This document shows positions 42,753 through 55,095 of a stretch of DNA of 64,000 nt, in pieces. The notes below the pieces were generated by a model, which did not search any database, was not told where the DNA came from, and worked only from the letters and a program-made list of their open reading frames with translations. The stretch lies in the NCBI RefSeq assembly GCF_012273895.1, contig NC_052124.1, positions 2,294,001 to 2,358,000 of the forward strand, in the 5' to 3' direction. This DNA is from Zerene cesonia (taxonomy: Eukaryota > Arthropoda > Insecta > Lepidoptera > Pieridae). The translations under genes were made by a program, and so were the position numbers. Position 1 is the stretch's first letter; each line of letters starts with the position of its first letter.

Positions 42753-42953
42753 ACTAGCTGCGCCCCGCGGTTTCACCCGCGTAAGTCCTTATCCCGTAGG
42801 AATATCGGGATAAAAATTTGTCTATATGTTATTCCAGTTGTCCAGCTATCTACGTACCAAATTTCATTGCAATCGGTTCAGTAGTCTTTGCATGAAAGAG
42901 CAACAAACATACACACATCCCTACAACCTTTCACATTTAAAATTAGTAGGATT
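42753..42953 (-). mobile_element. Helitron-like element, family A
   Basis: ACTAGCTGCGCCCCGCGG to TTAGTAGGAT; a few bases lost near the 5' end. Confidence 0.83.
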
Positions 42954-43865
42954 AATTGTAAACACGCTTTAATGATAGAAACAACTGAATATCTCACTGG
43001 CTTTTATACAGAGCTGAGGAAATTATTATATCCTGGCGATACTGATCAGGGTTATAAGGTAAACTCTTACAGAGTTGACCAACGTAAGGAAATTATTTAA
43101 TCCTCGCGGCACTAATCATGGTAATAACTCATGAAATTATTGTATCCCGTCGAAGCAAAGCTACAAGAAAATTTAAATCTCTAAGTAGCGAGAACATATG
43201 TATTTCATATTTAACCGATTTAAAAAAAAGATAAATAAATAATAAAGGATAATTTTTTTCACAGAAACTTACTACACTACGAACGAACTACTATAAACTC
43301 ACAACAAATCTCAACCACACATTCAAAAAGCTTTGTTTCACGAACTAGCTTCCGCTATAACTCTACTGCGCTTTGAGGGCCGACTTCCCTACAAAAACAC
43401 AAAACTCCATTGTTAAGTCACGTGTGTGCAGATGGTGGTTTATCTAACAGTCACTTCCTTGCACCTTACCATCCTGCTTTGAAAAATATACCACATTTAA
43501 ATAAGGGAAAAAATCAATTGCAATTTTAAATCCTACTTCCTACTTCCTACTAATTGTTTAAAGCTCTGTGAATAAAAAATATTAGCGTTTGCCCGCGGTT
43601 TCTCACGCGTCTTCCAAGTCTGTAGAAAAGTCATTTTTGTACATTGAAAAAAATAGAAAAAAAAATAGCCAGTGTGTGAAAAGATAACTAACAGAACCCA
43701 TTTCCATCATTTTTGAAATTTTTGTCTGTTTGTGCGCACATCACGTAAAAACTACGAATTAAATGCAGACAATGTTTATATACAAAAATTATACGTAACT
43801 TGAGGTATAATTTAGTTTTTGTTTCATCGAAATCGGTTTACTCTATCACTAGATATGATTAGTTT

Positions 43866-43919
43866 GATATTCCTACGGGATACGGACTTACGCGGGCGAA
43901 ACCATGGGCGCAGCTAGTT
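43866..43919 (+). mobile_element. Helitron-like element, family A, 3' fragment
   Basis: Only GATATTCCTACGGGATACGG to GGGCGCAGCTAG remain. Confidence 0.75.
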
Positions 43920-44156
43920 ACACATATAAACGTTTCTCTTGAATCAATCTTTCTATTAAAAGAAAACCCCATCAAAATTCGATGTGTAGTTTTAAAGACG
44001 CATACATACATTGGGACACACGCGTGAAGCGACTTGGCTTTATGTATGAAGACAAATCAACATAAAATGGAAAGAGCAGATAAAATACAATTATTGAGAC
44101 GGGATCATGTTAGAAGAAACAATAAAAAATAACAACTTAGACCTTCCTTACATAAT

Positions 44157-44437
44157 CTATACTAATATTATAAAGGTGAAGAGTTTGTTTGTTTGAACGC
44201 ACTAATCTATCCCGCCAATAATCTAATAATTCTTGTTACGAGTACCTTTTGCCCGGGTTGTCTGGAAGAGATCGCTTCTTAGTGATAAGGCCGCCCAACA
44301 AATTGTATCTGTATTATCGTGTTATTAATATATTTCTTTAAGTTTCCTTATCAGTAAATTTTTTGTTGAAGTTGATAAATAAATAATCTCAGGAACTACT
44401 GGCCCGATTTGAAAAATTATTTCAGTGTTAGATAGGT
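44157..44437 (+). mobile_element. Helitron-like element, family B, interrupted
   Basis: 5' part 44157-44208 and middle part 44390-44437 are split by a LINE insertion; the 3' end is missing. Confidence 0.72.
44209..44389 (+). mobile_element. LINE M 3' end nested in a family B element
   Basis: GGTTGTCTGGAAGAGATCGC and GTGATAAGGCCGCC, with target duplication TAATCT at 44203-44208 and 44384-44389. Confidence 0.75.
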
Positions 44438-44665
44438 GCCACTTTCATCATCACCAGTAGGGATGCAATGAAAGTGCTCCCAATGTGGGTTGCATCGGAC
44501 CAGCGTTGCGTCACATATCGACTTACTTACTTAAGTTTCAACTTAGGAAGTATTCGGTTACTGTGGTCGCTCACTTTTACTTTACCAAGGCTTTGTGTGT
44601 GTTAAGTTATCGAGTAGATTCATTTGATATTGCTTTGTGTTTGTGAATTTTGGATTATCTTATTT

Positions 44666-44867
44666 ACTAGCTGCGTCCCGCGGTTTCACCCGCGTAAGTC
44701 CGTATACCGTACGAATATCGGGATTAAAAGTTGCCTATATGTTATTTCAGTTGTCCAGCTGTCTACGTACCAAATTTCATTGCAATCGGTTCATTCGTTT
44801 TTGCGTGTAAGATTAACAAACACACACACATCCTTACAAACTTTCGCATTTATAATATTAGTAGGAT
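44666..44867 (-). mobile_element. Helitron-like element, family A
   Basis: ACTAGCTGCGTCCCGCGG to ATATTAGTAGGAT. Confidence 0.84.
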
Positions 44868-45498
44868 TAGTAGAATAAGAAGCAAGATTCTTCTTAGTTT
44901 AAAAGTATTACACCTACAGATGTATGTGTAATATTTAATATGGATATTATTCAGTAGCTCACTAATAATAGATAATTATGGTAATAAATGACTAAATACA
45001 TTGTGGATATATAAAGAATGTCCGTCCGGTTGTGTTGGCTCCATATTGGGGCTTCGGATTCCTAGCATAGCGCTGCAAATTTAGGGTTGTCACTTGGCAC
45101 CAATTTTTTAATTTTTATTTTTGATTTCTAGTTATCATTGTTCTGACCACTATAATTACTCTATAATTTAACATATTTATTTTTTTGGCTTCTGTTAAAA
45201 ACTTCGGGATAAAACGGGCGTTTATTTATATTTATATTTCTCTGTTCGAAGATAGAAAATCTCATTTTATGCAGGGAAAATAACATGTATGTATTTCAAT
45301 AATGTTTTTACAACTTATTTTTAAAATATAAATTATATCATTAATATTAACACGAATATTTATTCTTTAGTCACAAAATAAAATTAATCAAATAGTGCTA
45401 CTTTTCTTTTCAGTCTTAAATATTTTATGTTATGTTCGTATTTAGTTTACAATATAGTAAATGGGCAAAAATCTATTTTATTAAGTAGAGATATAACC

Positions 45499-45534
45499 AT
45501 TAGATACACTGTCAGAAATAACAGTGTATCTAAT
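45499..45534. other. Perfect 14-bp inverted repeat with 8-nt loop
   Basis: ATTAGATACACTGT, loop CAGAAATA, then ACAGTGTATCTAAT. Confidence 0.85.
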
Positions 45535-45967
45535 ATAAAAAAGGAGATTTTTTTTAATTGTTTTAAAAAAATAATGCATAAATAAAGTTCACATCGTTGA
45601 AAAAAATTTAGGTATGGGGTAACCCTATTCATATGATCTATCAGATGACCTAAATCCGATCAAGGCTAGCTCAGTGTTAAAATACTTTCAAACGCTCTAT
45701 AAGGCTGAGAAATTAGTGACATCCATGTATATTAAATGTGTCAATTATAATAAGCGCTCGCTATAAAGAAAACATACAATATAATAACTTAAGTTATTAG
45801 TTGTGTACAAGTGACGCGTAAGCAATTCTTACATAATTGTTAATTCTGGTGTTGTAATAGTGTCATACATTAAAATTTTCTTTACAATAAAAGTGGAATA
45901 AATTGACGTTTTCTTATCTAGAATAATGCTAACGAAGAACAGTTAATAGTAAAGAATGTTAATAAGT

Positions 45968-46179
45968 CCTACTAATATATGATCGCGAAAGTTTGTAAGT
46001 ATGGATGGATGTATGTATGGATGTTTGTTACTATTTCTATTGTAAAACTACTCAACCGATTGCAATGAAATTTAATACGTAGATAGCTGGACAATTGCAA
46101 TAACACATAGGCAACTTTTCATCCCGATATTGCTACGGGATACAGACTTACGCGGGTGAAACCGCGGGGCGCAGCCGGT
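45968..46179 (+). mobile_element. Helitron-like element, family A
   Basis: TCCTACTAATATATGATCGC to GGGGCGCAGCCGG; CTAG mutated. GGATGTATG expansion inside. Confidence 0.8.
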
Positions 46180-46189
46180 CTATAATATA

Positions 46190-46345
46190 TATTAGCTGTT
46201 CGCCCGTGGTACACATATAGCCTCTCTCGGTGAAGTTGTAGCCTTCCAATGGTAAAATTTTTTTCTTAAATTGCTCCAGCTGTTTTTGTGTGAAAACGTA
46301 ACAAACATGCAAAATAAAGTTCTCTCTTTATATTATAAGTGTCGA
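46190..46345 (-). mobile_element. Diverged Helitron-like element
   Basis: TTAGCTGTTCGCCCGTGG at the left and TCTTTATATTATAAG at the right, about as long as family B but strongly diverged. Confidence 0.4.
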
Positions 46346-46876
46346 TTAATACTAGCGGTACGCCCTGGCTTCGCACGCTGGCTGTGCTATATGTATAGTA
46401 TATACATACATACTAATAATATAAGTTAGATAGAGCACTTTCGAATCACTTGAAAGTCCAAAGATATATTTTTAAATAATAAATCCAGTCCGAAAACCTA
46501 TTCAGTATTTTCTAAGATCTCCAATTATTAAGAAGCGTAATAGACTTGCAATTATTAGATCTAGATTTTGAAAAAAACTATTCTGTAGACACTTTCGTTT
46601 GACCTGGATCTATAACGCGAGTATTAACAAGCTTATTTCGACTCTATTCTATGGCACTAAGAGTTATTTTGTAAATAAAAATTTGTTTTTATTAAAACAA
46701 GGACAGATATAGTCTTGAGATTTCGCTATATCTCTTTTGTTATGCAGAATATCACAAATACGAATCAATTTTAATAATACATATATTTTCTTATATTAAT
46801 GTGTTTTTGTGATAACGTGCGTTTTATACATTGAGAAAATGTAAGCAACGGGAAGTTCCATCGTCTAAATCCTAAC

Positions 46877-47073
46877 CTACTAATATTATAAATGCGAAAG
46901 TTTGTAAGGATGTGTGTGTGTTTGTTGCTCTTTCACGCAAAAACCACTTAACCGGTTGTAATGAAATTTGATACATAGATAGCTGGTCAACTGGAATAAT
47001 ATATAGGCAACTTTTTATCCCGATATTTCTACGGGATACGGACTTACGCGGGTGAATCCGCGGGCAGCTTGTG
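46877..47073 (+). mobile_element. Helitron-like element, family A
   Basis: ACCTACTAATATTATAAATG to AATCCGCGGGCAGCTTG. Confidence 0.8.
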
Positions 47074-47730
47074 TTATATAAAATCATGGCACGTTATATA
47101 AAATGGTCTAGCTTTGACGATCTCAAAGTGGTTAAGTTTTTATGTAAAACGTTACCTTATAAATATTTAGGTATAAAATGCGACAAATGTCAGATATATG
47201 TCAATAATTGGCAAGTAGTCGATAATGGTTGACGTTTGTAACGAGAGAGCCATAATGATTTAACTGCTTGGCTAAAAATATACTTTTGGTTTACTGAGAA
47301 TTGAATTATCCGTTCTTATTATAAAGAAACTATTAAATACCGAATTACCTTTAACTGGTCTGTGGGTATTTTAATGGAGAACGTCCTTTTAAATAAAAAA
47401 GGTCTTTTGCAGGTAGTAAACAAAAAATAATTATTTGTTACTTAAAAAACTATAATGCTTCCATAATAAATAGGTATAGATTGCAGACTTGTATTCTTCG
47501 TCTCACCTTTATTTATACAATAACTATATGTTATTTATATAACTTTAAAAAATGGGGGAGGTAATCAATTCGACCGTATTTTTTTGTATTTGTTACCAAA
47601 TTTTAAACTAGTTAAATCGATTATTATGATTCTTTTTATTTTAAAAAGCTGGTATCTCTCATCCGAATTTATTTATATTTTTGTCTAGTCCTAACAATAT
47701 GAAGGTTTAGTTCTTTTTTTTTATTAAAAA

Positions 47731-47887
47731 CCGGCGGTCCGCCCCGGCTTCGCCCGTCGTACATATATAAACATCCTCAGTAAATGGGCTGCCTAACACT
47801 GAAAGAATATTTCAAATCGGACCAGTAGTTCCTGAGAATAGTGCGTTCAAACAAACAAACTCTTTAGCCTTATAATATTAGTATAGA
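47731..47887 (-). mobile_element. Helitron-like element, family B
   Basis: CCGGCGGTCCGCCCCGGC at the left and ATAATATTAGTATAGA at the right. Confidence 0.8.
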
Positions 47888-48581
47888 TTATTATTCTGTT
47901 TCAAACAATTCAGTTTGATATAATACTATATATATATATATATAATTATTTACTCCAAAAAAACCCATTTGATGATTTGTTCAACCTTCAAAGTGACCTT
48001 TTTATCTGAATATCAATGAGTAATGTTCGGATGTTCGCAATTTTTACCACCAATAGTCGCGCTTTTATGTAGGTCAGATGGTTACCTACCTCAGTTTCAC
48101 ATGTACCCGCATGTGAAGTCATGTATACTAGTGATTTTACCCGGGTTCTGTTGCTACAATTATAAGAGAATATATGTGGATATATTCTATTAAGTTATTC
48201 TCTAGTAATCTATTAAGTGTGGACTTAATGCGGAAGTTTGTATTCCTTTTACGGCTAAACTACAGCACCGATTTAGATGAAGTTTGGAATTACAGTAGTT
48301 AAACAACTGCCGTCAAAGACGTAGACTAGACCAAATCACCCAAAGACCTAGACTAGACCAAATCAAAATGAACCGCACGGGAGGCTCCAGCCAACCAATT
48401 GAGAACCTCTTTTTTGTAGGTCGGTTAAAAAATTCAATGGATTATAAAACAATAATCTAATGAACACAATATGCAAATGTTGTTCAGTGAATCGATAAAG
48501 CAGTTTTCACCGGTCGATTCGCATTCCTATGCCGCTGTCTATTTGCGATTCTGTTTATTAATAGGTACTTTTATTGTTAAA

Positions 48582-48660
48582 CTAGTATTCCGCCCCCGGC
48601 TTTGACGCATAGTCAAAGTAAAAGATTTTCTTGGGTCTCAAACTATCCTGGCATCTAATC
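48582..48660 (-). mobile_element. Helitron-like 3' fragment, family O, left copy
   Basis: CTAGTATTCCGCCCCCGG and GGGTCTCAAACTATCCTGGC; cut off by the family A element to the right. The second copy starts at 48890. Confidence 0.6.
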
Positions 48661-48671
48661 CTATCCTACAA

Positions 48672-48874
48672 ATCCTACTAATGTTATAAATGCGAAAGTT
48701 TGTAAGGATGTGTGTGTGATTGTTGTTCTTATATGCAAAAACTACTAAACCGATTGCGATGAAATTTGGTACATAGACAGCTGGAAAACTGGAATAACAT
48801 ATAGGCAATTTTTTATCCCGAGATTCTTACGGGATACGGATACTACGCGGGTGAAACCGCGGGGCGCAGCTAGT
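48672..48874 (+). mobile_element. Helitron-like element, family A, between two O copies
   Basis: TCCTACTAATGTTATAAATG to GGGGCGCAGCTAG, lying between direct repeats of family O. Confidence 0.83.
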
Positions 48875-48889
48875 TTATTACAAAACTAG

Positions 48890-49012
48890 TATTCCGCCCG
48901 CGGCTTAGCCCGCATAGTCAAAGTAAAACATTTTCTCGGGTCTCAAACTATCCTGGCATATAATTTCATCTAAATTAAACCAGTAGTTTCTGAGATTTGC
49001 TCGGGATGAATG
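48890..49012 (-). mobile_element. Helitron-like element, family O, right copy
   Basis: CTAGTATTCCGCCCGCGG, then GGGTCTCAAACTATCCTGGC, continuing to AAACCAGTAGTTTCTGAG. Confidence 0.6.
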
Positions 49013-49043
49013 ATTTACATAATGGAATAAGCCTCACACTTGA

Positions 49044-49190
49044 GAAATTTTGAAAGTATAGAAAAAATTCGATCACGAGGCAGGATTCGAACCTGCGTTT
49101 CTTGCCTAACCGTTGCTACGATTTTTTCTATACTTTCAAAATTTCTCATTTATAAAGCATTTTAATGCTATAAAACCAAAAATTAAATTT
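49044..49190. repeat. Fold-back element with truncated tRNA-like core (family D)
   Basis: Inverted arms GAAATTTTGAAAGTATAGAA and TTCTATACTTTCAAAATTTC flank GATCACGAGGCAGGATTCGA, the T-arm half of the tRNA-like core. Confidence 0.75.
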
Positions 49191-49502
49191 AAGCCTCACA
49201 CTTGTCATAATAACACTTTGAAAGTCCGGTTGTGAGTCAGCAGTGAGATCAGATCGTTACTGCATATCCTTGTGGCATTGACATTACTGTGTTATGTTGT
49301 TAGCAACGCACATGAGATTTTTATAATAAATTCTATACAACCAGCGTGGGAGGCTTTATGGCTGACCGGTAGACACACGATAGTTGATAAATTAACATTA
49401 TTCTGCTAGTTATATTAAGTCTATAAAGTAGCCATACATTGTGTATTCCCTGAAAAACAATGTTTAAATAGGTAAATAATTGAATTAGGTTTAATATTTT
49501 TT

Positions 49503-49672
49503 TTTGTGTTTGATTTAACGCGAATATTATACATTTAGAAATTAAAGACTTTATATTACTAGCGTGGTCACGGGGAGACTGGCTCCCACGCTCGCTGTAA
49601 AGTGTTCGAAACGTCGGGTTCATAATATAATGAATAAATCGCGTTTAAAATCCGTTTAAAAGTCTTTCATTT
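49503..49672 (+). repeat. Repeat family G, longer copy
   Basis: Same ends as 26727-26865, plus an internal TGGTCACGGGGAGACTGGCT segment the short copy lacks. Confidence 0.72.
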
Positions 49673-49774
49673 CTTAATGAACGATTTTTCTTTTTTATAG
49701 ATAGAAACTATTATAAATAAATATCATTATAGTGAGTTCGATCATAAGTGATATTTATCAAATATGTAGCATTG

Positions 49775-50051
49775 ATGGCTTAGGGGTGAGGACCTCGGGC
49801 TTGAAATCGATAAGTTGGGGGTTCGAGACCAGATGTGCAGGAAATAAAATGATTTTTCAATTTATCTGCTCATGTGGATAACTTCACTACTGCTGTAAAC
49901 GGCCAAGGAAAACCGTCATGTCGAAGAATGAAAAGATCGATGACTGTAACCTCCGCTAACCTGCACTTGGCTAGCGGCTTTTGGCCTGAACCCTCATAGG
50001 AGTCCTGTGTCCCAGCATTGGGAATATATATATGGACTAATGATGATGATA
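49775..50051 (+). repeat. SINE family C
   Basis: Head GATGGCTTAGGGGTGAGGAC and GGGGGTTCGAGACC, tail AATGATGATGAT. Confidence 0.8.
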
Positions 50052-50350
50052 TGCTAGTGTAAATTGAACCTATACCCTTTATAAATCTATATCTAAAGTA
50101 ACTCACCACTGCACCAACAGAGTAAAAACGGAATGACGTAAGCAAGCACTAAAAAGGATGTTTAAAATTCATCTCACGATGTTATGATATTTTATTCGTG
50201 CAGAATCGCGTCTGATTATTACTAACAACCGGTTTTTGTTTGTCTGTATCATGAAACCATAATCCTCCGGAATCAATTTATAGCTATAATATAAATAAAA
50301 AAAGTACATGCAGATGAAATTTTGTTCAGCTTACTATATTTATATATAAT

Positions 50351-50533
50351 TACTAGCAAACCTACCCGGCAAACGCTGTTCTGCCTTACTCTTATCATTT
50401 AGGGGTATGAAAAATAGATGTTGGCCGATTCGCATAGATACCGGATAAGCACAAAAGATTTCATCAAAATCGGTCAAGCCGTTTCGGAGCAGTATGGCAA
50501 TGAAAACTGTGACACGAGAATTTTATATATTAG
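50351..50533 (-). mobile_element. Helitron-like element, family E
   Basis: ACTAGCAAACCTACCCGGC at the left and TTTATATATTAGA at the right; internal GGTCAAGCCGTTTCGGAGC. Confidence 0.78.
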
Positions 50534-50807
50534 ATATGCCTACAATATGCCATTGGCAAAATGTATTTAGTTGAATAAAATAAGTGAGTTAGAGAAAATA
50601 AGAAAGAAAGTATTTTAAAATGTTTCTTAAATTATGTGTTTATGTATATACTAGCATATTTTTATATGCATGTATATACATAAACGTACGTATATGCATA
50701 TTTTCTTGCTTGAAGCTCGTTGATATCTCTTATAAAGCGCAAACGTTCAATTCCCCACGGCCGAAATATCTACATTCATTCTTACTGCGTATTGTTTGTA
50801 TTATATT

Positions 50808-50967
50808 AATACTAGTAGTCTGCCTCGGCATCGCTCGTTGTATATATAGCCTATACTTAGGGGTCATCTACTATCCAACGATGAAAGAAATGTTGAAATC
50901 GGTCTAGTAGTTCCTGAGTTTAGTGCACGCATCAAACATCTCTTCACTTTTATTTTATTAGTATATA
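50808..50967 (-). mobile_element. Helitron-like element, family B, diverged
   Basis: ACTAGTAGTCTGCCTCGGC and GATGAAAGAAATGTTGAAAT then GGTCTAGTAGTTCCTGAG. Confidence 0.55.
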
Positions 50968-53179
50968 TGGAATATGTTATATATACGTTAATTATTCTTG
51001 CAGTCTGAGGCTTATAACCTTATTTTATTATTTACCCAGTATTTCTCATTTATTCCGACTCATTAAATATAATGCAACATACACGACAATTAACCTTATT
51101 CCCAACCGTAATTGAGTTCATTATTCAAGTGCAAGATAATTGCCGGTGGCATTTCTTCATAAGATAAAGTTGAAACGATACTCCATGTTATGCGATCCAA
51201 CTTAGAATAGGATCGACTCAGCGCCATGTCGTGACATCATAGGTGTTAATTGAAACGCTTGTGTTTAAACTAGATTTAAACACAATTTCTAAGTTAATCG
51301 CATTTTTCAAATGATATTTTACTTATAGAGTTCATTGACGTTTCTAGACTTAGTTGGATTGCATTGTGCCTCCATCCGATTTTATTCAGCTATTTGCTAT
51401 CGTCTGCTATCATACTAAAAATTATGATATCGCGGTCGATGATATAATTAAAGACTTGTACAGCTGTGCAGTTTCACACGCGAGCAAATCTGCGGCAAAA
51501 GCAAATCTTTTATTGTTCTTGTATTATTCTAGAATACTAGTACATAAGCTACATAGCTGCCAAGTATTATCAAAATACGTTCAGTAGTTTTTGCCTGAGA
51601 GCAACAAGCGTACACATCCTCACAAAGATGCTGTTTATCTTAATTATATAAGAGTAACCTGAATCGCAAAGACGTAAGGCCACTACTTTGACCTTAGGAG
51701 TAGTTTTTATTCGTAATATCAAGGTAAATAATTTTTATGTGCTGATATTTATTAGTTCCTGTCATAATAACAAATTTGCAAATAAATATAGTATCGTATT
51801 ATATATTTAAAACATCAAATCATCGTGTTTTATCAATAATAACATTAGTATAGATATAAGCACATGAATATATTACTTGGTTCAGTGAAGCAGCATTACT
51901 TAGATTAGCATAGCTCAAGTCGTTGGCATTCACGAGATCAAGTTCATTTTCCAGTTAATTTCAAGAAAAGCAAGCGACGGATGTGGGCGTTTGAAGCTTT
52001 GCCGTTTTCTACATAATTGCTGTTGCGTTTTTTACTGGATTTTCATTAACTGACAGATAGCATGATTCATTTAAATATGGTATAATGTTTTTTTTTTGTT
52101 GTATAAATTGCAATCTGCTGTGAAAGATTTTAATAATTTATATAATAATTATTTTGAACAAATAAACGCGTCTAAATTGTTAGAACTAGACCAAACTGAA
52201 ATGGGTAAATCTTTCAAATAACAGCCTTTGAATATAAATAGAATTAAAATCGGTTCTCTCAGTAAAAAGTTAGGAGGCAACAAACACGAAAATTACAGTC
52301 GAATTGAAAACCTTCCTCCTTGTATTGAAGTTAGTTAAAGATTTTATATTACGGTTTGTTTAATTATATGCATATTATAGTTGTTTAATTATATTATATA
52401 CAATTATAAAATATATAAAACTAAGATAAACACATTATGGTGAGGAAGGCTCGAACTATCGCTTTATCGCCTTATATATTATTAATTTCCTACAAAATTA
52501 GACATTTATTCCAAAATTCGCTCATAAGTAGGTATATAAGTATATAAAGTGCAATAAAACAAAATAAGAAATAAAGAAAATTACGTATATACATAACGGA
52601 AACAAGTTATTTACCTACGTTATTATTTTATTATGTTATAAACAAGTTAAAACTCTAGCGCAGTTAAAGTTCATCGGATATTCTTAGTCACGTATAAAAC
52701 AGTGTCATATCGTGCCGTCAGTCGTCACGTCGTGAGAATTCACTTTGTGACGTCACACCATCAGAAATGCGCTGGGTTTTGTTAAGCTTTTAGCCTTTTA
52801 TATTTTTTATACGCTTTGCGACCGCGGCTTCGACCGCATGGTCAAAGGCAAACGTGCATAATTCCCGTCCCCCTGGAATTTCCGGAAAAAACTCTGTTAC
52901 GTCCTTTCTCAGGTCGTAAACTCTTTGTTCTAAAGTGTGTTTAAAACGTTTAAGGGGTTTTGGCGTGAAGTTACGTTAGGATAGATAGTAACTTTCGTTT
53001 TTATATAAAGTAGTGATTATGTGAACAAATTTTTAGAATTTAGATTAGATTATTTGTTATGTTTGTCTATATTTGTATATACACCTTGTTTCATTGAATT
53101 ACAATATAAAAAAGTTGATGTAAAATCACTTGATTCTGTTAACATACCATATACCGTTTCATTGATATCGATTACATGC

Positions 53180-53339
53180 TGCTAATATTGTAAATGCGAA
53201 AATTTCTGAGTGTATGTTTGTTTCTCATTCACGCTAAAACTACTGAATCGATTGCAATGAAATTTAGTACAGCTGGACAACTGGAATAACACATAGGCAA
53301 CTTTTTATCCCTATATTTCTACGGGATGCGCAGCTAGTA
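53180..53339 (+). mobile_element. Helitron-like element, family A, deleted
   Basis: GCTAATATTGTAAATGCG to GGGATGCGCAGCTAG; the 3' hairpin block is deleted, joining ACGGGAT directly to GCGCAG. Confidence 0.78.
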
Positions 53340-54030
53340 TTAAATAAATTCTCCAAATATTCCTAAACAAAATAACATCTAATCGTTTCTGTTACATTAT
53401 TTCCGATTTACGGGCCAAAAGAACTAATTGGTTTAAATTGTACCTATACAATATAATACAAAAGTATGTATGTAAGTTATTTACCTCAAATCTAGTATGG
53501 AAGGTTCTGATTACAATATTATTAAGTATAATTTAGTTCGGTAGACGTGCGAAGTTCTAGACCTTATTTTAGATGGTAACTAATGCATACATTTTGAGTG
53601 TTAGGTCCGTATTAGGAAGCTAAGCAAATAATTATAGCCGTATTCTCACGAACAAACTTACTTTTAAAGTCGCTTAAGTATTCGGTTTGGGAAACATCGT
53701 TTCCTGTATGAAACAATGACTCGTCTAACTAGTGGAACAAAGAAGATATTATCATAACACCGGTATGGTTTTATATCTGATTACATATATTTCCTGTTTC
53801 AAGTCAATTCTTGTGAGATGAAAACTAATTGAAAGTATAGGCCGTGATTCTACATCGCGCTATTGAAGTTTATTTGGTATTCAATACATTTTTCAGATCA
53901 AGTAAATCACGAATAAGATTTACTTACTATGTAGTCTAAACTCTAAATGGATGGTCTATTACTTTATAGTCTAACACCTTCAGAAAAGCTTTTTGCAATT
54001 CTCCTGTCACAATGTTAGTTATTATACTCC

Positions 54031-54161
54031 TCGAAAACGGCTGGACCGATTTTCATAAAATTTTGTGTGTATATGCGGGTAGGTATATGAGAATCGGCCA
54101 ACATCTATTTTTCCTACACCTATTAAAGTAAGACATAACAGCGTTTGCCGGGTTCAGCTAG
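54031..54161 (+). mobile_element. Helitron-like element, family E, 5'-truncated
   Basis: CCTCGAAAACGGCTGGACCG to GCGTTTGCCGGGTTCAGC and TAG. Confidence 0.72.
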
Positions 54162-54215
54162 AAGGCATATATATAATTGCAATAATAATTTTTCCAAAAA
54201 AAGGTGCGAAGTGAA

Positions 54216-54424
54216 TCCTACTTCCTACTACAATATTATAAATGCTAAAGTTTGTAAGGATGTGTGTGCGTTTGTTGCTCTTTCACGCAAAAACTGCTGA
54301 ACCGATTGCAATAAAATTTGGTACGTATGCAGCTGGACAACTGGAATAACATATAGGCAACTTTTTTTCCCGATATTCCTACGGGATACGGACTTACGCG
54401 GGTGAAACCGCGGGGCGCAGCTAG
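54216..54424 (+). mobile_element. Helitron-like element, family A
   Basis: Reiterated 5' end (TCCTACTTCCTACTACAAT) to GGGGCGCAGCTAG. Confidence 0.83.
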
Positions 54425-54640
54425 CATACCATAAAACATTCTACTATTTTACTTTGCCATGGAAAAGCGCGTAGTTTTACCTTACGTATAACCATTAATA
54501 AAAAAAATCTTATTTCGTGTGCAAATAAGCGACTGTCATATTTTAAGCAATAACATCAATAAATCTTATCCAATAGGAAATTATGCAAATATTGTAGATG
54601 TATGTTAATTTAATTTCTAACGTATGCATTTTCTTTGCAG

Positions 54641-54771
54641 GTAATGACCGTTACGAATGCAAGAAAAACGTGGTGAGGGGGTTAAAGGTATATTATGATG
54701 GCGACCAGCCTTCATATATAATATCCAACAGCAAAGGAGATTATGTGCATAAATATGGATGTAAGCAATAG
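54641..54771 (+). CDS. Candidate last exon of an unknown small Cys-containing protein
   Basis: Acceptor TTTTCTTTGCAG precedes 42 open codons, NDRYECKKNVVRGLKVYYDG onwards to KYGCKQ, then TAG. Residue composition looks coding (charged, Tyr-rich, two Cys) in AT-rich intronic DNA and it is not a repeat. No upstream exon with a matching phase-1 donor was found. It could be a gene nested in the BicDR intron, a relic, or chance. Confidence 0.35.
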
Positions 54772-55026
54772 TCACTACCGTTAGTTAAATTTGAATGTCA
54801 CCGTGTCTGAAAACGCTCAACCGATTTTCATGAATTTTGGTACAGAGATAGATTGGACCCTGAGAAAATTAATTCAGTTAGTTAACTAGGATGTCACCAA
54901 TTCTTACAACATATTTTATTTGATCTAGACTCAGACAAACTTGGGACCTGGCGAGCATAAGCTAACCAATACGTTTATAGGGTCACGTCTTTCTTAATTT
55001 GTTAAGTATTCTTAACGAAATCTAAG

Positions 55027-55095
55027 GTTATTTTTTTGTCTCCACCGGAATAGAACCCGGGGCCTTGTGATTCTATGCGATAACCACTGCACAAA
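55027..55095 (-). repeat. tRNA-like sequence
   Basis: The - strand reads TTTGTGCAGTGGTTATCGC and GCCCCGGGTTCTATTCCGG, box A and box B spacing of a tRNA-derived SINE head; no intact acceptor stem. Confidence 0.45.

Noticed and set aside
45412..45610. 65-codon frame after a TTTTCTTTTCAG acceptor
   Set aside because: Composition is that of AT-rich noncoding DNA and it contains the 45499 hairpin; no donor or family support.
41117..54771. Direct splice of the 41117 exon to the 54641 exon
   Set aside because: The phases do not match: the open frame of the second exon needs a phase-1 donor and the first ends in phase 0.
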